Assembly: GCA_905182995.1 (NCBI GenBank)
Contig: CAJJDP010000004.1
Coordinates: 310,001 to 374,000, forward strand
Source: Paramecium octaurelia
Lineage: Eukaryota > Ciliophora > Oligohymenophorea > Peniculida > Parameciidae
DNA: 64,000 bases
Direction of reading: 5' to 3'
The stretch's first letter is position 1, and the number at the start of each line of letters is the position of its first letter. The notes under the pieces are model-generated. The model did not search any database, had not been told where the DNA came from, and saw nothing but the letters and a program-made list of their open reading frames with translations. Of this stretch, positions 15,101-28,800 are shown one piece after another. The position numbers and the translations under genes were made by a program.

Positions 15101-17168
15101 TGGATAATTTTAGTTGCCAAATGGAATCACTAATAATTCAATATCTGTTCTGTGTGAGATATAATCCTCTTATGGAGCTAAATCGTATTTGAAAAAAGAG
15201 GTTTACGTAATGAGGAAAAATTATGAATTGCAATAATTATATCAATCCTTCTCTAATAAAACAAATTTAGAGAATTTACAAAGTCTTCATACGATGATTG
15301 CACTAATATAGTTAGAAGAACAGTAGGTTTGCTTGAAATAATGCTCAGGTGTTGGGACATGTGTAAATAAGAAATGTTAATGTCCTCCTGGTTATTACTT
15401 TGCTGATTGTAGTGGAAATTAAGAGTAATAAGCAAAATTCAATGATTTTATGTTTAATGCTATGTAATCCCTAACCAAAACACCTATCGCAAATAATGAT
15501 GACATGAAATTGTTTAGTCAAACTTTATACTTCTTATCATAATTTAGCTCTAATAATACATTAAGTTTAGAAGATTGTTCCGCTGTTTTGAAATAATACA
15601 TAACGAATACAAATTCGAGATTAGAATAGATAAATTAATATTCAATAAATTTATAATATTAATCAACCGAGGATTTTAATTACTCTTAAATAGATATTCG
15701 CTCTTTAGTAAATAAAAACGATTTACACACAGTCCTTAAAAGTACTGTTTTTATGTGGGAAAAGACATTATTCACTTCAGGTTCTAATGTTTATTAATTA
15801 TAAAATCAACTCAACAATTTGATAAATAATATCATTGAACTAACCATCTTTTCTTTAAACCCTAACGATAAAATAGACTTTTCAATAGATACTGCATCTA
15901 TAACTATTTAAAAATCTTAAAACCTTCCATATAACTCAAGTAGGCTGTTAGAAGAAATCAATAGTTAGAAATCAGCAATTTATGATATCGTTTATGCAAT
16001 TTACATTAGAAACTTCTATGCTTTTGATGGCTATTTCCCATACCCTTAACAAATTTACCCACTATATGATTATTAAATCAGATAGACAAGTCGAAAAGAA
16101 AATATATAGTTAGATTAGCCAATCTCATATCGATTCGGAGTTCAAAATGATTCCACTAATTTAGTTTGCTTATAAAGAAATGCTAAGACCTTTGAATGGT
16201 TTAGTTAAAATTGCACCCTTGCTGAAATAAATTCTACTTACTATTGTAATTGTACTACTCTCTCTCCTACAACAATTTGTAATGACTATGATTTTCTTTA
16301 TCAAGGTTCTTCAGGATTTAAGATAAGTCTTCCAAATATTTTTTATATCGTTTACATTGTTTAATTAATAATATTAGGAATATTTGTGAGCAAATCAAAA
16401 GCATAAAATGCTGAATTAAAATCTGAAAATACTAAATTTGGCCGTGTCTTTAAATTAGCTAAACATAACAAAGTGAATGTAATAGGTGGCTAAGTTTATC
16501 CAGCTGAGCATGAAAAAGACACAAAAGAATTAATAATAAAGCCATAAGTAAGAAATAAAGATGACAAAAATGATAAATTTCATTTTAATCATTTCTGGGT
16601 ACTTAATTTATGCTTATATTTAGAAATACCACTGCTTATCATAGTTGATATATAAATAGATGGCTTACCTTAGCCCATTCATGAGATCTCTTTTAATATT
16701 ATTAAGATGGAATTCTGCAGTGATTATTGGAGAAGTTTTATCTTTGATTTATTTTGACTACTAAATATCTATCTGGATTATATTTGGATCAATAATCATA
16801 ATGAGACTTAGTGAAAATTTCCTAAAAGTAAATATAATTCTAATTTTAGAAATAAATAAAGTATTTTTTTATCATGAAGCAAATTATTCTGGTCATATTA
16901 ATTAAAGGTTTTATATTTTTACTATTGTTGTTCACTATATTATGTGGAATTTATTTTTATTTACTGATCGATGACTAAACAAGTTTGGTATTTAATCTAT
17001 TATATTTAGATACTTTCTTATTCAATTGCAATACTAATTGATATCCTTCTACTTGATATCGTTATTTTTAGCTCTAAAAGATTTTTAGGAGAAAATAAGA
17101 AGAAGATTATAAGAAAAAAGGTTAATGAGCTAAAATAAGTTGCTAAAGTACATAAGTAAAACGATTGA
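3120..17168 (+). CDS. Giant cysteine-rich receptor-like membrane protein 1 (furin-like array, REJ-like, EGF, GPS-like, ~5 TM)
   Basis: Starts at ATG 3120 with a signal peptide (MFHLVFFLTICTYVYA). Introns read at 3232-3257 and 3428-3449 (both ending AAG), 3722-3744, 16599-16623, 16828-16849 and 16988-17009. Order of parts: LamG/ConA-like region with FSLWMQ and IGFGVN segments (about 3258-4480); furin-like repeats with CxxC...C.GP..xxC pattern (about 4510-13420); a REJ-like region (Y-W-x-C...PC near 14450-14510); an EGF-like module CSGVGTC...CQCPPGYY (15345-15420); a GPS-like motif W...C...YCNCTTL (about 16195-16262); a membrane segment; a cytoplasmic linker; four more hydrophobic segments and a Lys-rich tail. 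N bases at 10460 and 12005 join repeated copies of one ~1.55-kb block; without the extra copies the gene spans 10,934 bp and encodes about 3,597 residues. A cell-surface receptor or adhesion role is inferred. REJ and GPS calls rest on motif resemblance only. Confidence 0.8.
8916..13574 (+). repeat. Contig-join duplication: ~1.55-kb block present three times
   Basis: Blocks 8916-10459, 10461-12004 and 12031-13574 correspond with offsets of 1545 and 1570 bp. The second and third are identical as far as I compared, and the first differs only at scattered bases before about 9570. All blocks stop at the same bases (…AATGCTTAATGT) and are separated by a single N at 10460 and at 12005. The second N puts the reading frame out. 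This is what is expected where an assembler breaks at the edge of a sequence shared by two paralogues and sets a negative gap to one N. Confidence 0.85.
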
Positions 17169-18271
17169 TATAACCATTAAAATCAAGAATATCATATTAT
17201 TCAAATATTATATAATATTAATTTTATGTCTGTTATATCATTGATATTATTAATAATATCTAATTATCAATTTTATTTTTTCAGTTTAATTTAAATAGGT
17301 TATAAAATAAGTAATGTCACTGGACGCAAGGCTATTAAGAATTTAGGCTTTTTTTATTAAACTTGTAGAAATAAATTACTATTTAGTCATCAGTTCGAAA
17401 TTTAAAGAAGGTATAAAATTGCAAGATTAGAAAGGGGCTTGAATTTTAGTGTTATGGCGTTTTAGGTTTAAGGATTACATGTGTAAGTTCAGTTCTGATT
17501 TTTATTTTTATCCAAGTCTTAAGAGTTTGAATGTATTAGAACGTAAAGGTAATGGTAAGAGGAGATAATCGATTTTTGATTTAAATTAATTTAAAGTTCC
17601 AAATAAAGTAATCTTGATTTGGTTTGATTTTGCTAAATATTCTATGGACAAATTGCGTAGCTAAACTTGGGCTTTTAAGAAAGTACTCTTTTGACTAAAG
17701 TAAAAGTTCAAAATTAAAAGAACTAATAATTCATTTTTGGCATTTATTGTTTTTGTTTAATTTTTCTTGAATTTTGAGCTTTAAATAAAGTTACAATTAA
17801 CTGAAGCAAAAAATTCATTACCTATCGCTACACAACCAAATCTTTCTTCAGATTAATTGTGGAATTATTATATATTTAATAATTAGGATTATTTAGTAAT
17901 CAATTAAATTTGATAATGATTTTTTGCACTATTTGTATTTTTGATTTCAAATTGAAATTATTATTTACTTATATTTGATTTCAAAAGAAAATTATTATTT
18001 ACTTATATTTGATTTTTCCTTTCATTCATAAAAAATGAATTCAAAAGTCTCTTTTAATAATTAAATGAGTTTTCATTAAAAGCAAGTCTAATATTTTCTT
18101 ATTCGTCAAAAATAAAAAAAAGAAAAAATTTCTTTGACAATAGTATATATTCCAATTTTCTAAAGTTTACAATTATTTTTCTCAATTTAGCTCATTATTT
18201 ATTAATTAATGAAATTTAAGAAAAGTATATATTTTTCCTTATTATAAATATCAATAAAACACTTTCTTTAA
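17169..18271. other. Intergenic with an uncertain coding-like stretch
   Basis: The stretch 17300-17700 (+) contains frames of moderately natural composition (a block encoding KNLGFFYQTCRNK, then one encoding LERKGNGKRRQ) that can be linked only by assuming a 34-nt AAG-ending intron. No clear start is visible. It may be a gene relic or chance, because open frames are long by default in this code. The remainder is AT-rich and carries a short direct repeat at 17955-18015. Confidence 0.35.
17955..18015. repeat. Short direct repeat, 27 bp x2
   Basis: Two 27-bp copies (17955-17981 and 17989-18015) of an AT-rich word containing TATTTACTTATATTTGATTT, separated by 7 bp. It lies 257 bp beyond the 3' end of the minus-strand coiled-coil gene. 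No function can be assigned. Confidence 0.75.
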
Positions 18272-19205
18272 TCAATATCTTAACTTTTATGGCGTTAACT
18301 TGGAAATTACAACTTTATTCTATCTTATGACTTTATCCATTTCATTTTTCCAATACTAAAGAATCATAAATTATAAAATGATACTTTTAATTCTTGTTAT
18401 AACTCAATTATTTGCTTACTAAATTTATCTCTCAAAGATTTTTCTATATCATTTTTTTAACTCAATTATTTTTCATATTGTCCAATTTTTACATGCAAAT
18501 TGGAGTTCTCATTTTATAGCATTTTCACTTGCTCATTATTTTTATTCGCTAAATTCAGCTTGACTTCCATCTCATTCAATTATTCTTGAAAGTTCTAACA
18601 AACAATATTTAAATTATAAATTACTCTGTCCCTAGGAGTATAAATATTTCTTGATGCTTTTTTTAATAATCCAATTTCATCCTAGTAATTTTATTCTTTT
18701 ACTACAAAGTCTTTGAATTTTTTTTGATAATCAGACATAGTAATATTAGATTATTACATGAGTCCTTCATACTTTTGAATCATTTCCTATTCTTTCGTTT
18801 TATAATAATCTATTAAATTAACGGTTGAATACCTTCATAATATTTCTTTAGCTTTTCTCTCTCAATGTTATTTTCTTACTAATAGTAATATAATTTATTT
18901 AGTGCTTCTCTTGCAATATCCCCTTGTCTTTTCAATTCTTCTAATAAATTTTTTTCATTCAATTTCAGATCCTTAATTTTACTTTCTTGATTTATAATTA
19001 TCTTTTCAAGATCCTCTCTAATTTTAGTAAACTATTACTTGTTTTTTACTAAGGTTTCAAAACTTGATCTTAAGTTCAAGACTTATTCTTGATTAACTTG
19101 CGATTTTGATTTAACCTTTTTCTTAGAAGTTTTAATAGAGTTGTTTTTGTTCTCCTTATGTTTCTTCTTTGAATCGTTAGGATTTGTAATCTATCTAGTA
19201 GCCAT
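18272..19205 (-). CDS. Coiled-coil protein, basic N-terminus
   Basis: Three exons (19205-18833, 18809-18385, 18355-18272) around introns 18810-18832 (23 nt) and 18356-18384 (29 nt), both GTA...TAG, encode 293 residues. The N-terminal 45 residues are Lys/Ser/Asn-rich and basic (DSKKKHKENKNN). The rest is long amphipathic helix with many E/K/Q/L heptads (for example KIREDLEKIIINQESKIKDL), ending in a short polar tail. A PRDRVIY segment near residue 175 breaks the coil. There is no signal peptide or transmembrane segment. The pattern fits a cytoskeletal, ciliary or basal-body component, but no family is recognised. It lies between the first two giant genes and is transcribed towards the first. 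Confidence 0.8.
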
Positions 19206-19834
19206 TTATATGTATTAAAGAAATATAATTAAATAATAATATATACATATGTTTATTATTTACACTTTCTAATATTTTATTGAAAAATAAGGGTCATTTC
19301 TTTCGATAGTCTATAAAAGGGTTTAAATGCATTTCAATAACGATGATTTACATCAGCATAAAAATGGAAATTCATCTACTTCTATAAATTGATGATCAGG
19401 TCTTTTTTTCATACCTATTAGGGTAAACATGTCATCTATTTTAAAAGTAAAATTTTTATTTTTATCAGAGCCCTAGAAGCTTCCTTTTAGGGAAGTTATA
19501 AATATAGAAAACATTCTAATTACTAAATATTATTATCTAAATTGAATTATACATAAAATAAATAGTTTAAGTTTTGTTTGATTTCTAATGCTTTGATTAT
19601 TTAATTTCAAATTGATAATTTCAAATATTACTAAACTTAATTTACATATATTGTATTATGTATTGAAATAAGAAATAAAGTTAAGGATCTTTCTTGACTT
19701 TAAAATGAATTTATTATTTAAAAATTTCTATGACCAAATGTTATAGATATGATTATAATAATAAGTGTAATTAATTATATTGAGAAAAACAATTTAAATG
19801 ACAAGACAGAATCATTTTTATTAATTATATTAAT
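19206..19834. other. Intergenic, divergent upstream regions
   Basis: 629 bp of AT-rich DNA between two divergently transcribed genes. No RNA gene or repeat was recognised. Confidence 0.5.
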
Positions 19835-22800
19835 ATGTGTTTTTTTATAAAGGCACTTTTATTTTTATTACCCTTTCTCAACCAAGCTTAAAGATTAAAA
19901 CTTTAAGGATCGAAGCCGTTATATATGAATTGCATATAGATAGATGAAAGTTTTAAGAATTAAATATATTGTAGGAGATAATGGCTTTGTGGGAAGCTAG
20001 TACTTTTATGATTCCCTTTCATAATCTGGAAGTTCGGTAAATCTTGATAAGATTACATTTACCTTATGGATAAACGTATATTAAAAATACAAATTGAATG
20101 GAAGGTAAATTTTGTTTGGTTTTGTCGATGGTAACACAAATAATCCTGTAAAGTTTTAACTCATATTAGTATATTAATTTAATGTTATTTTACACAATTT
20201 CATCAGGATCATATACTATGACCTTAGTAAATGAAAGATTTTCTCCAGAGATAATTTAATTACCACTAGCACAGTATACAATTTATATATATATTTTTCA
20301 GGAAAAATGATCTTTTTATTGGCAGTTGGTGTCATATAGTATTATCTATAGATTAGAGCACAAGCAATGCGTTTATTAATTTGAAATTTTTTTCTACATA
20401 TGATAATTCACTGAATTAGTATCAAGACGTTCTAGTGAATTAAAAGTAAATATTTTGGAAATAATTAGACTAAAGTATCAATTTGGAGTGCATTCTAGAA
20501 TAACAAATGAATAATTATTTAAATCCTCTACTGATTACAAAGCATGTGTAAATATTGCTAATTTTTATTATATCAACGGATGGACAACAATGGATTCTGA
20601 AATCTATTTGGACTATGATTTAGAATTGAAGTTCTTTCTTAAACCTTATCAGCTAAAAGGTCTTAATATTAACGACTAATTTATGAACGTAGCTTTGAGA
20701 TCATATTCCAACCCTATATTTTATAGTGATTCTATTGGATTGCTGTTGTTTAAGAATACACAGATAGTGTATACTTTTATGGAAGATCTAGGTTCCTTAA
20801 CAATGATGTTTTGGATTAAACCATAAAATATCGTATCCCTTTTTTAGTTTATTTCTTTGACTGATGATGCTTTGTAGTAGACAAGCATAGGATTTGGAGT
20901 AAATTTTGACTATTAATTATAATTTCATTAAAATTATGGTAAGACCCCCTTAGGTTTACTAGCTGATAATACTTGGGCTCATGTGACAGCAGGTGTTTTG
21001 GAGCTAAGTTATAATGCTGATTTTATTTCAACAAGTTAACTCAAGCTTTTAAGAGTTTTTATTGATAACACTGAGGTTGCATTGAAAAAGATATACAGCG
21101 TAATAGCATACAAAAGAATAATATTGGGACCAATATTTACTGATGATTTTGGAACAGAAAAGATTGATATTCAAGACATCAAAATTTATAAAGGCTTTGG
21201 TATTTAAACAGGTCGAGGGGATTGCTAATTATTTGTTGGTGCATACTGTGCATTCTGTGTACCTGATACTCATTATTGCAAAGAGCAAGACCCAAATGAT
21301 GATATAAAAATTTATAATTGTCCAGCTGGTTAGAAAGAGACTTCGAATGGCTGTTCCCCTATAACAATTTAGAATTGTCTTAGACAGTCTGGATCACAAT
21401 GTGCAATTTGTGCAGATAATTATTATTTATTGAACGGAAGTTGCAATTAGATAACTCAATTAGTGTCCCCATATGATTGCAATGATAATAATGCAATATT
21501 TTGCAGAAGAATGATTTATAAATATAATACAAAGTCTGGCTCCTAATAAAGTAAACTTTGTCTACCAGAATATGGCTAGTAGTATAGTTCATCTACTTGC
21601 CAAAAATCATAACCAAATTACTGCTACTAAGCTTAATACTATTAAAAATGTTATAAATGTTCTTCTGGTGGGTATTTAACAGAATCTAATACATGTTAGT
21701 AGCCTTGTACACAATTTTACAGATTTTAATATAACAGAGTTTGCTTAAAAAAGTGTCCAATTAAATATAACTATATATACAACTGTAATATTGGAAAGTC
21801 ACTCCCAACATATTCATGTAGCAATGTAACGAAATGCGATAATAATTAAAAAGATCTCGGTTATGTGTGTCTAAATTATTAAGAAAATCAAGGTATATAC
21901 TCAACCTGTTAATAATTTGGGAACACATTCTAGAATATTTAGTATCAATATTGTAACTCGCCTTGTAAATATTGTTTTGGTGGTGGTAGTAACCAATGTT
22001 TAGGCTGTTATAATGATTAATTCTTTAGTCCTTATGACACAAGATGTGTGGATGATTGCAATGATCTTAGCCTATTTAAATACAATAATAGAATTAAAAT
22101 GGTTTGTGAAGTAGAATGTCCAACAGATTTATTAACATAGGATTTAGAATGTGTAAAGGAGTGTAAAAATGGTTATGCTATGTATAATAATGCAATATGT
22201 ATACCAAAAACTAAAATTACAGATAATTACCTCGTCAATTACAATTAAAATAACTCACAAAAAACTAAATTCGTTGATTGTCCTCAAGTTTGCTAAACCT
22301 GCACAAGTTAAACATACTGTACTAGTTGTCTAAATAATTATATTTTAACTTAAAATAAATGTCCTATAACATGCTATCCACTATATCTCTATATTGATGA
22401 AGATGATGTGAGTCATTGCTTAGCTAGCTGCGACCCAACTGATTTGGTATATGATAATTCTAATATTGACGGATATTCAATTAGACAATGCTTCAAACTT
22501 AGATGTGGCTCTATCTAACTTGGTAAGAAGTAATAAACATATTTACATTAATCGATACCTCTTACTTGTGTGTATCCTTGTGATGTTAAATATTATCCTT
22601 AACAAAACACTTATTAATGCGCTAAATGTGACCCAATTTGTTTGTATTGTTAAAACTCAGCCACTTTTTGCACTAAATGCACTGCAGACAAATTTCTTTA
22701 AGATAATAGTTGCTTTAGTACCTGCAAATCTAAATATAAGAATTATGTCAACAATCAATGCGAAGGTACATGTTCTTCCGGATATACAATAAATGACAAA

Positions 22801-25800
22801 GCTCCAGACGTTTAAGCATGTGTTAAATAATGTGGGGATATATTTTCTATGTTCCGCTATATACTCAATACTCAATGCTACCAGGCTCCTCCTTCCATTG
22901 GAGCATTTTGCGTAGGTTTTTAGTGTTACAATTGTTATTATTAATGTAAGACTTGTTCTGGTCCCAATAGTAATTAGTGTCTATCATGTTATGATAAAAC
23001 ATTTTTCTTAAATAATTAGTGTGTGTTAGATTGTGGTACTAAGTTTTATGATTTGTAAAATTGGAAATGCGTTGATGTTTGTCCAAGCAATGTATACACT
23101 ACCTCTGGCTATTAATTTGTTAATGCAGATTATATACTTGTCACATCCTGTTCCTCCACATGCTTATATAATTAGTTTTAATATTAGGGTTTATGCACTG
23201 ATATCTAACCAGAAGGAACTTACTACACACAGAAGACTAATTATAGATTATGTGATAAATGCACAGCAGTATGTAAAACCTGTTTTGATTCCTATTCAAC
23301 TACTTGTACGGAATGTAATCCAGGATCTTATTTATACGATACTACATGCTCTACCGAATGTCCTGATGATAGTCCATATAAAGATACTCTTAACAATTTG
23401 TGTGTTGTTACTTGCACGAGTTATTAAGAAAATGGATATTGCGTTGCTGGCTGTTCAGATAATTATTACACATATGATGCTATGAAATAATGTTATGAGT
23501 TAGGATGTCCAGAAGGAACATATAATCTAACTGCTACACTTTAGTGCTATGCTTGTGCTCTTGGATGTGCTACTTGTACAGATGGATCATCTAGTTCTTG
23601 TATCACTTGTATAGAAGGATATTTTCTCCTAGGCACATCAACATGTACGAATGTTTGTAATGTGAGTCCTGATCTTATCTAAGATTGGATTAATGGAAAA
23701 TGTGCTAAATAATGTCCAGCTGGAACTTACTTGTAAACCTTGGCAAGTGGGTAACTAGCATGTAAAGACACTTGTCCTGTATTTTATTATTCAAATATTT
23801 GTGTTGCAACGTGTCCTGCTCAAACTTATGCTGATGGAAATGTTTGCACTCCATGTGCTGGACCTTGCTCTGTCTGTTTTGGTGAATTAGTTAACCAATG
23901 CACAAAGTGTGACTCTGGATATTACTTGGCTGATACTAGTTGTGTTGACGTCTGTCCAAATACAAAACCTTATGCAAATTTAGCTAATTCAACTTGTGTC
24001 TCAGCTTGCCCTGATTACTTGTATTTAGCCAAAAAGATCTGTTTTAGCCCTTGTCCAGGTTTCTTAGCTATTTATGAATTAAATGGTAAAAAAGAATGCG
24101 TAGATTAATGCTATTCAAAATCTTATTTATCTTCAGGACATTGCTTACAATGCAATTCCATTTGTAAAGAATGCTATGGACCGATCAATGGAAATTGTTT
24201 ATAATGTGAAGCACCTAATTATTTATATTAATAAAAATGTTCAACGGCTTGCCCATCATAATTATACACTGACTTAACAGATAGAACTTGCAAAGAATCT
24301 TGTCCATCCACTACTGTCATCTAAGGATAGAAATGTCAAACCTCATGTGATGCAACTTATTTACAGTATGGTTAATTTTGTGTCACAACATGTCCAGCAT
24401 TTACCTACAAATCGAATACAAAATGTTTACTTTGCAACTCCCTTTGTAGGTCTTGCAGTGGACCTTTAATAAGTACTTGTTCTTCTTGCATTGAAAACTA
24501 TTTATTAGATGGTAATACTTGCACATAGACGTGCCCAATCCTATATGATTATGAGGCTTAAAAATGCGTAAGCACTTGCGGTACAAAGTTTGAATTAACT
24601 GACTTGAAAAGTTGTGTGACAACATGTCCAACAGGATATATTAAATGTAATAAAAAATGTTTGAAAACTCCACCCGATGGGTATTATTCAGATGGAGTAA
24701 GCTGTATTTTATGCAACAGCAAATGTACAAAGTGCACATCCTCAACTGTATGCTAAGCATGTACTAAAAACAACTTTCTAACTTTGTCAACCTGTGCCAA
24801 TTTTTGTACTAATAAATATCTTTACATGGATTCAACAACAGGAACTTGCGTTACAAAATGTCCACCTCAACTTTACCATTAGGAATCATATGATAAAAGG
24901 AGTTGTGTTGATGATTGCGTCCTAGGCTATAAGCTTAATGATTAATGTGTTAGTTCTTGCCCAAAAGGAATGTTCATTCTGAATAATTTCTGTACAAATT
25001 GCCCTTAGACATGCGAAGAATGCACTTCAGCTACAAATTGCACTGTATGTATTAAAGATCATTTTTTGGAAAACGGGCTTTGCTATTTAAGTTGTTTGGT
25101 TGGAAAAACAGATTATAAAAATAATTCATGTGTCTCATAATGTGATCCATCATTATTTGAATATCAAAACTAATGTGTAGTAAGTTGTCCCACAAATCCA
25201 GTATTTTATTACCATTCAAATATTTGTATGGATGCATGCCCAGATGGTACATTCTAAAACAAATAAGAATGTCTGGATTGCGATGTGTCATGCTTATCAT
25301 GTATTGGCCCATCGAATAATGATTGTCTAGTTTGCAAAGACACCTATTACTTGCATGACCAATAATGTATTCTCACTTGTCCTTATTTATATAATGAAGT
25401 AGATAGAACTTGTGTTCTTTCTTGTCCTCCAAATCTTCTTTTGGATGGAAATAAGTGTGTTTTGATTTGTAGTTAGTACATGTACGCTAATACTTGCTTA
25501 TCCAGCTGTCCTCCAGGAGCATATGATTCAAATTTCATTTGTTTCGATTGTTCAGAGAATTGCATTGAATGTAATACTTTTGGCTGCCTTAAATGTGGCA
25601 ATGGAACATTTTTAAATGATGGAAGTTGTAGTAATTTTTGCCCATACTATTACAATGTTATCAATTATCAATGTGAGTAATAGTGCCCAGAAGGAACGTA
25701 TCTTTATATTGATCAATGCTATGCAACCTGTCCAGCAAATACATATACATATTTGTAAACATGTCTTTTGGAGTGTCCTTTGAAAACTATTTTACTAAAT

Positions 25801-28800
25801 TCTGTTTGTTACTAATGCCCAGAGAGATGTTCAGTTTGCAAAAGTTAATATGAATGTGTGACTTGCGATGCCCCTTATTACTAATATAAAGGAGAATGTG
25901 TTGTAGCTTGTCCAACAGTACTACCCTATTAAAATAAAATTTATTATGTGTGTTAATCGGAATGTTCTCCGGATACATATGAAAAAGGATATGACTGCAT
26001 TAAAGAATGTGATTTAATCATCTATTAGAATAAATGTTTAACACAATGTCCTTACGGATATTATGGTAATGCAATATGTAAGCCTTGCAAATTGGAGTGC
26101 AAGGCTTGCAATGACTTTAATGTGTGTACAGAATGTTCAGACAACTTTTACCTTGAGTTAAACTAATGCGAAACTTAATGTACGAAAATCAAAGATTTGA
26201 AATAGAAGAAGTGCGTTGATTCATGCTCTTAACTATTGTATCAAAATGTGTGCTATGAAACTTGTCCTATAAACACGTATTAATTTACAAATACTTGTCT
26301 TCTAAAGTGCTTAGATGGATATTTTGGTTCGGCAGACTTCAAATGTGAAAAATGTCCGTCTTAATGCATCACTTGCTCAGCATTTAATTAATGTAACAGT
26401 TGTAAAATTGGATATTACTTATATCAGAAATAGTGTTTAGATTCATGTCCTGATAAATTATTGTCAAATCCATTAACCAGTTAATGTTCATAATCATGTC
26501 CAGATAAAACATTCATCTTTTAAAATTCATGCTTGTATGAATGTCCAACTGATTATTTCAATGACACTGAAAGTTATAAATGCGTTTCATCTTGTGGCAA
26601 GCAACAATATCTTCATAAAAATAGTTGTTATCCTTGCTCTTTTGAATGCGATCAATGCACAGCCTATGGAAATTAAAATTGCGTAGTATGTGCAACTAAT
26701 TACGTTTTAACTGAAGATGGACATTGCTTTGGAAAATGCAAAGCTGGTTATTATTAAACAACAAATTCATGTGAGCAATGCTTACATAAATGTCTAACTT
26801 GTTAGAATGCCACTGAATGTTTACAATGCAGAGGTAATAATAGAAATCAACTTGATTGTTCATGTCCAAAAGGATATTATGATGATCCATTCTATGATAA
26901 TTGTTAAAAATGTCCATGTGAGGAGTGTATTTCTGAATCGGAGTGTCTAGTATGCAAAAATAATCTCTAAGTTCCAAACTGCTCGTGTAATAGGAGACTT
27001 AACGACGATTGGTGTATTACTTGTCAAATCGCATCTGTCAATATATATTATTCAGATGATCTAAATTAAATCATCGTTTATTTTGGATATCTGATATCTG
27101 TTAATTTAATTAACCCTTTCTAACCCTCAAGTTGTTCTTTTTGGTTTAATGATCCTGAAATATTCGGAGAAGACGCTTAATGCTATTTGTCATGGGACAG
27201 ATATGCAGTTCACATCATATTAGAGCCTTACGCTTCTGTTAATGTTGGAGATTAATTGAGTTTCTAATAATCCTTTTATCGAGATGTAAATCAAGGTCTT
27301 TGTGATGGAATATATATTGATACATTTATTGATAGTACTGTGAAGGGACCCTCAGCCTAAAGTAAACCTTATGTGCTTTTTGATGTACCGTCTGTTGTAA
27401 GTACTTGTAAGACTATTGAAATTAAACAAGTATTACTTGATGGAACGGCAAAGAAGATTCAGTAAGTTTTATCTTGGACTCTTAAAGAAATGGATAATGA
27501 CAACTATTATTTGTAAATGGATGCATTCTTGGCAGATCAAAAAAATGAGTTCACCATTCCTATTGGTGCCTTAGCCTCTAATGTTACTTATACCATTACA
27601 GCCAAGTATATTAATTTCCTCAAAAGAGTGAATTTTACAACATTTACATTCACAACACTACCAGACTTAGTTCCTTATGTCTTTTTATAATATAATCCTT
27701 TGATGGCTAGAGTCTATGTTTTCGATTGTTAAGTGACATATTCAGATATGAAAAATGAATTCAATTTGGTCATTCAAGTTTCTGATTCAGATAATAAAAC
27801 CTACATTTCCATACAGTAAGCCATTAATCCCATTTATGATGTCCCATTAAATGAATCTCTTTTACCTAAAGAAACAACGTTACTTTTTACGGCATCAACA
27901 GGAAGCTCTGTCATTCATGAAAAGATTTATTTAAAATCCAAAAAGATTGACATTTAATTCCTTTAAAAGAATAGATTTATTGGATTAGATAATTAAATTA
28001 ATGCAAGAGCTTTCGATCGAAATATCTAAGATGAAGTTTTAAGTACTTTAAATATTCAATATTAATGGTAATGTAATAATTTATTCAATTTATAACCTTG
28101 TAAGACAGAAGAAAATAAGATTATGGAATTTCCATCCAGAAGAATTGCTGATATTCTTGCAGATAGCTAAAATACTACATTCGTCTTCTTTGTTAAAGCA
28201 TCCAAAGACAATAGGTGGACAGTAAAAGAGTAGTTAATAGTTGTCACAGATTTTGAAATCGAGGAAGAATTCGTTTTAAATTAGGACGTCCCTAAAAACT
28301 CTGTAAATCTTAATGATGAAATAACTGTTTTGATTAGAAATAATTAAAAATACGCTTTCATCATGCAAGAATTCAAAATCTTGGCTTCAATCAAAACTCC
28401 AAGCCAAACTTTAAAGTTTAGACTCTCAGGATTAACAGCTAATTACAATAGTCCTGTGTACATCTATTTAGTGCCAGGCATTGAATCCATATCATTTCAG
28501 CTAAACAGGCCACCTTCAGAAGTTTCCTTCAATGTGGATCCTCTTGTAGGTGAAACTTTAGATTACTTTAACTATTCAATCCAAAACCTACAACCTGAAA
28601 ATACTGTCAGCATTTATTACTATTTTGACAAACTTATGTTGTAAAGTGACGTAAATATATAATCCATTAATAATGGTTTCCCTTTGGTGATTAGTTCACA
28701 AGAATTAACAGGTTCCTTCTAACTTCCAAATGGAATTATTGATAATGCAATATCTGTTCTTTGTTAAATTGAATCAGCAAAGGGATCAAAGTCTTATTTA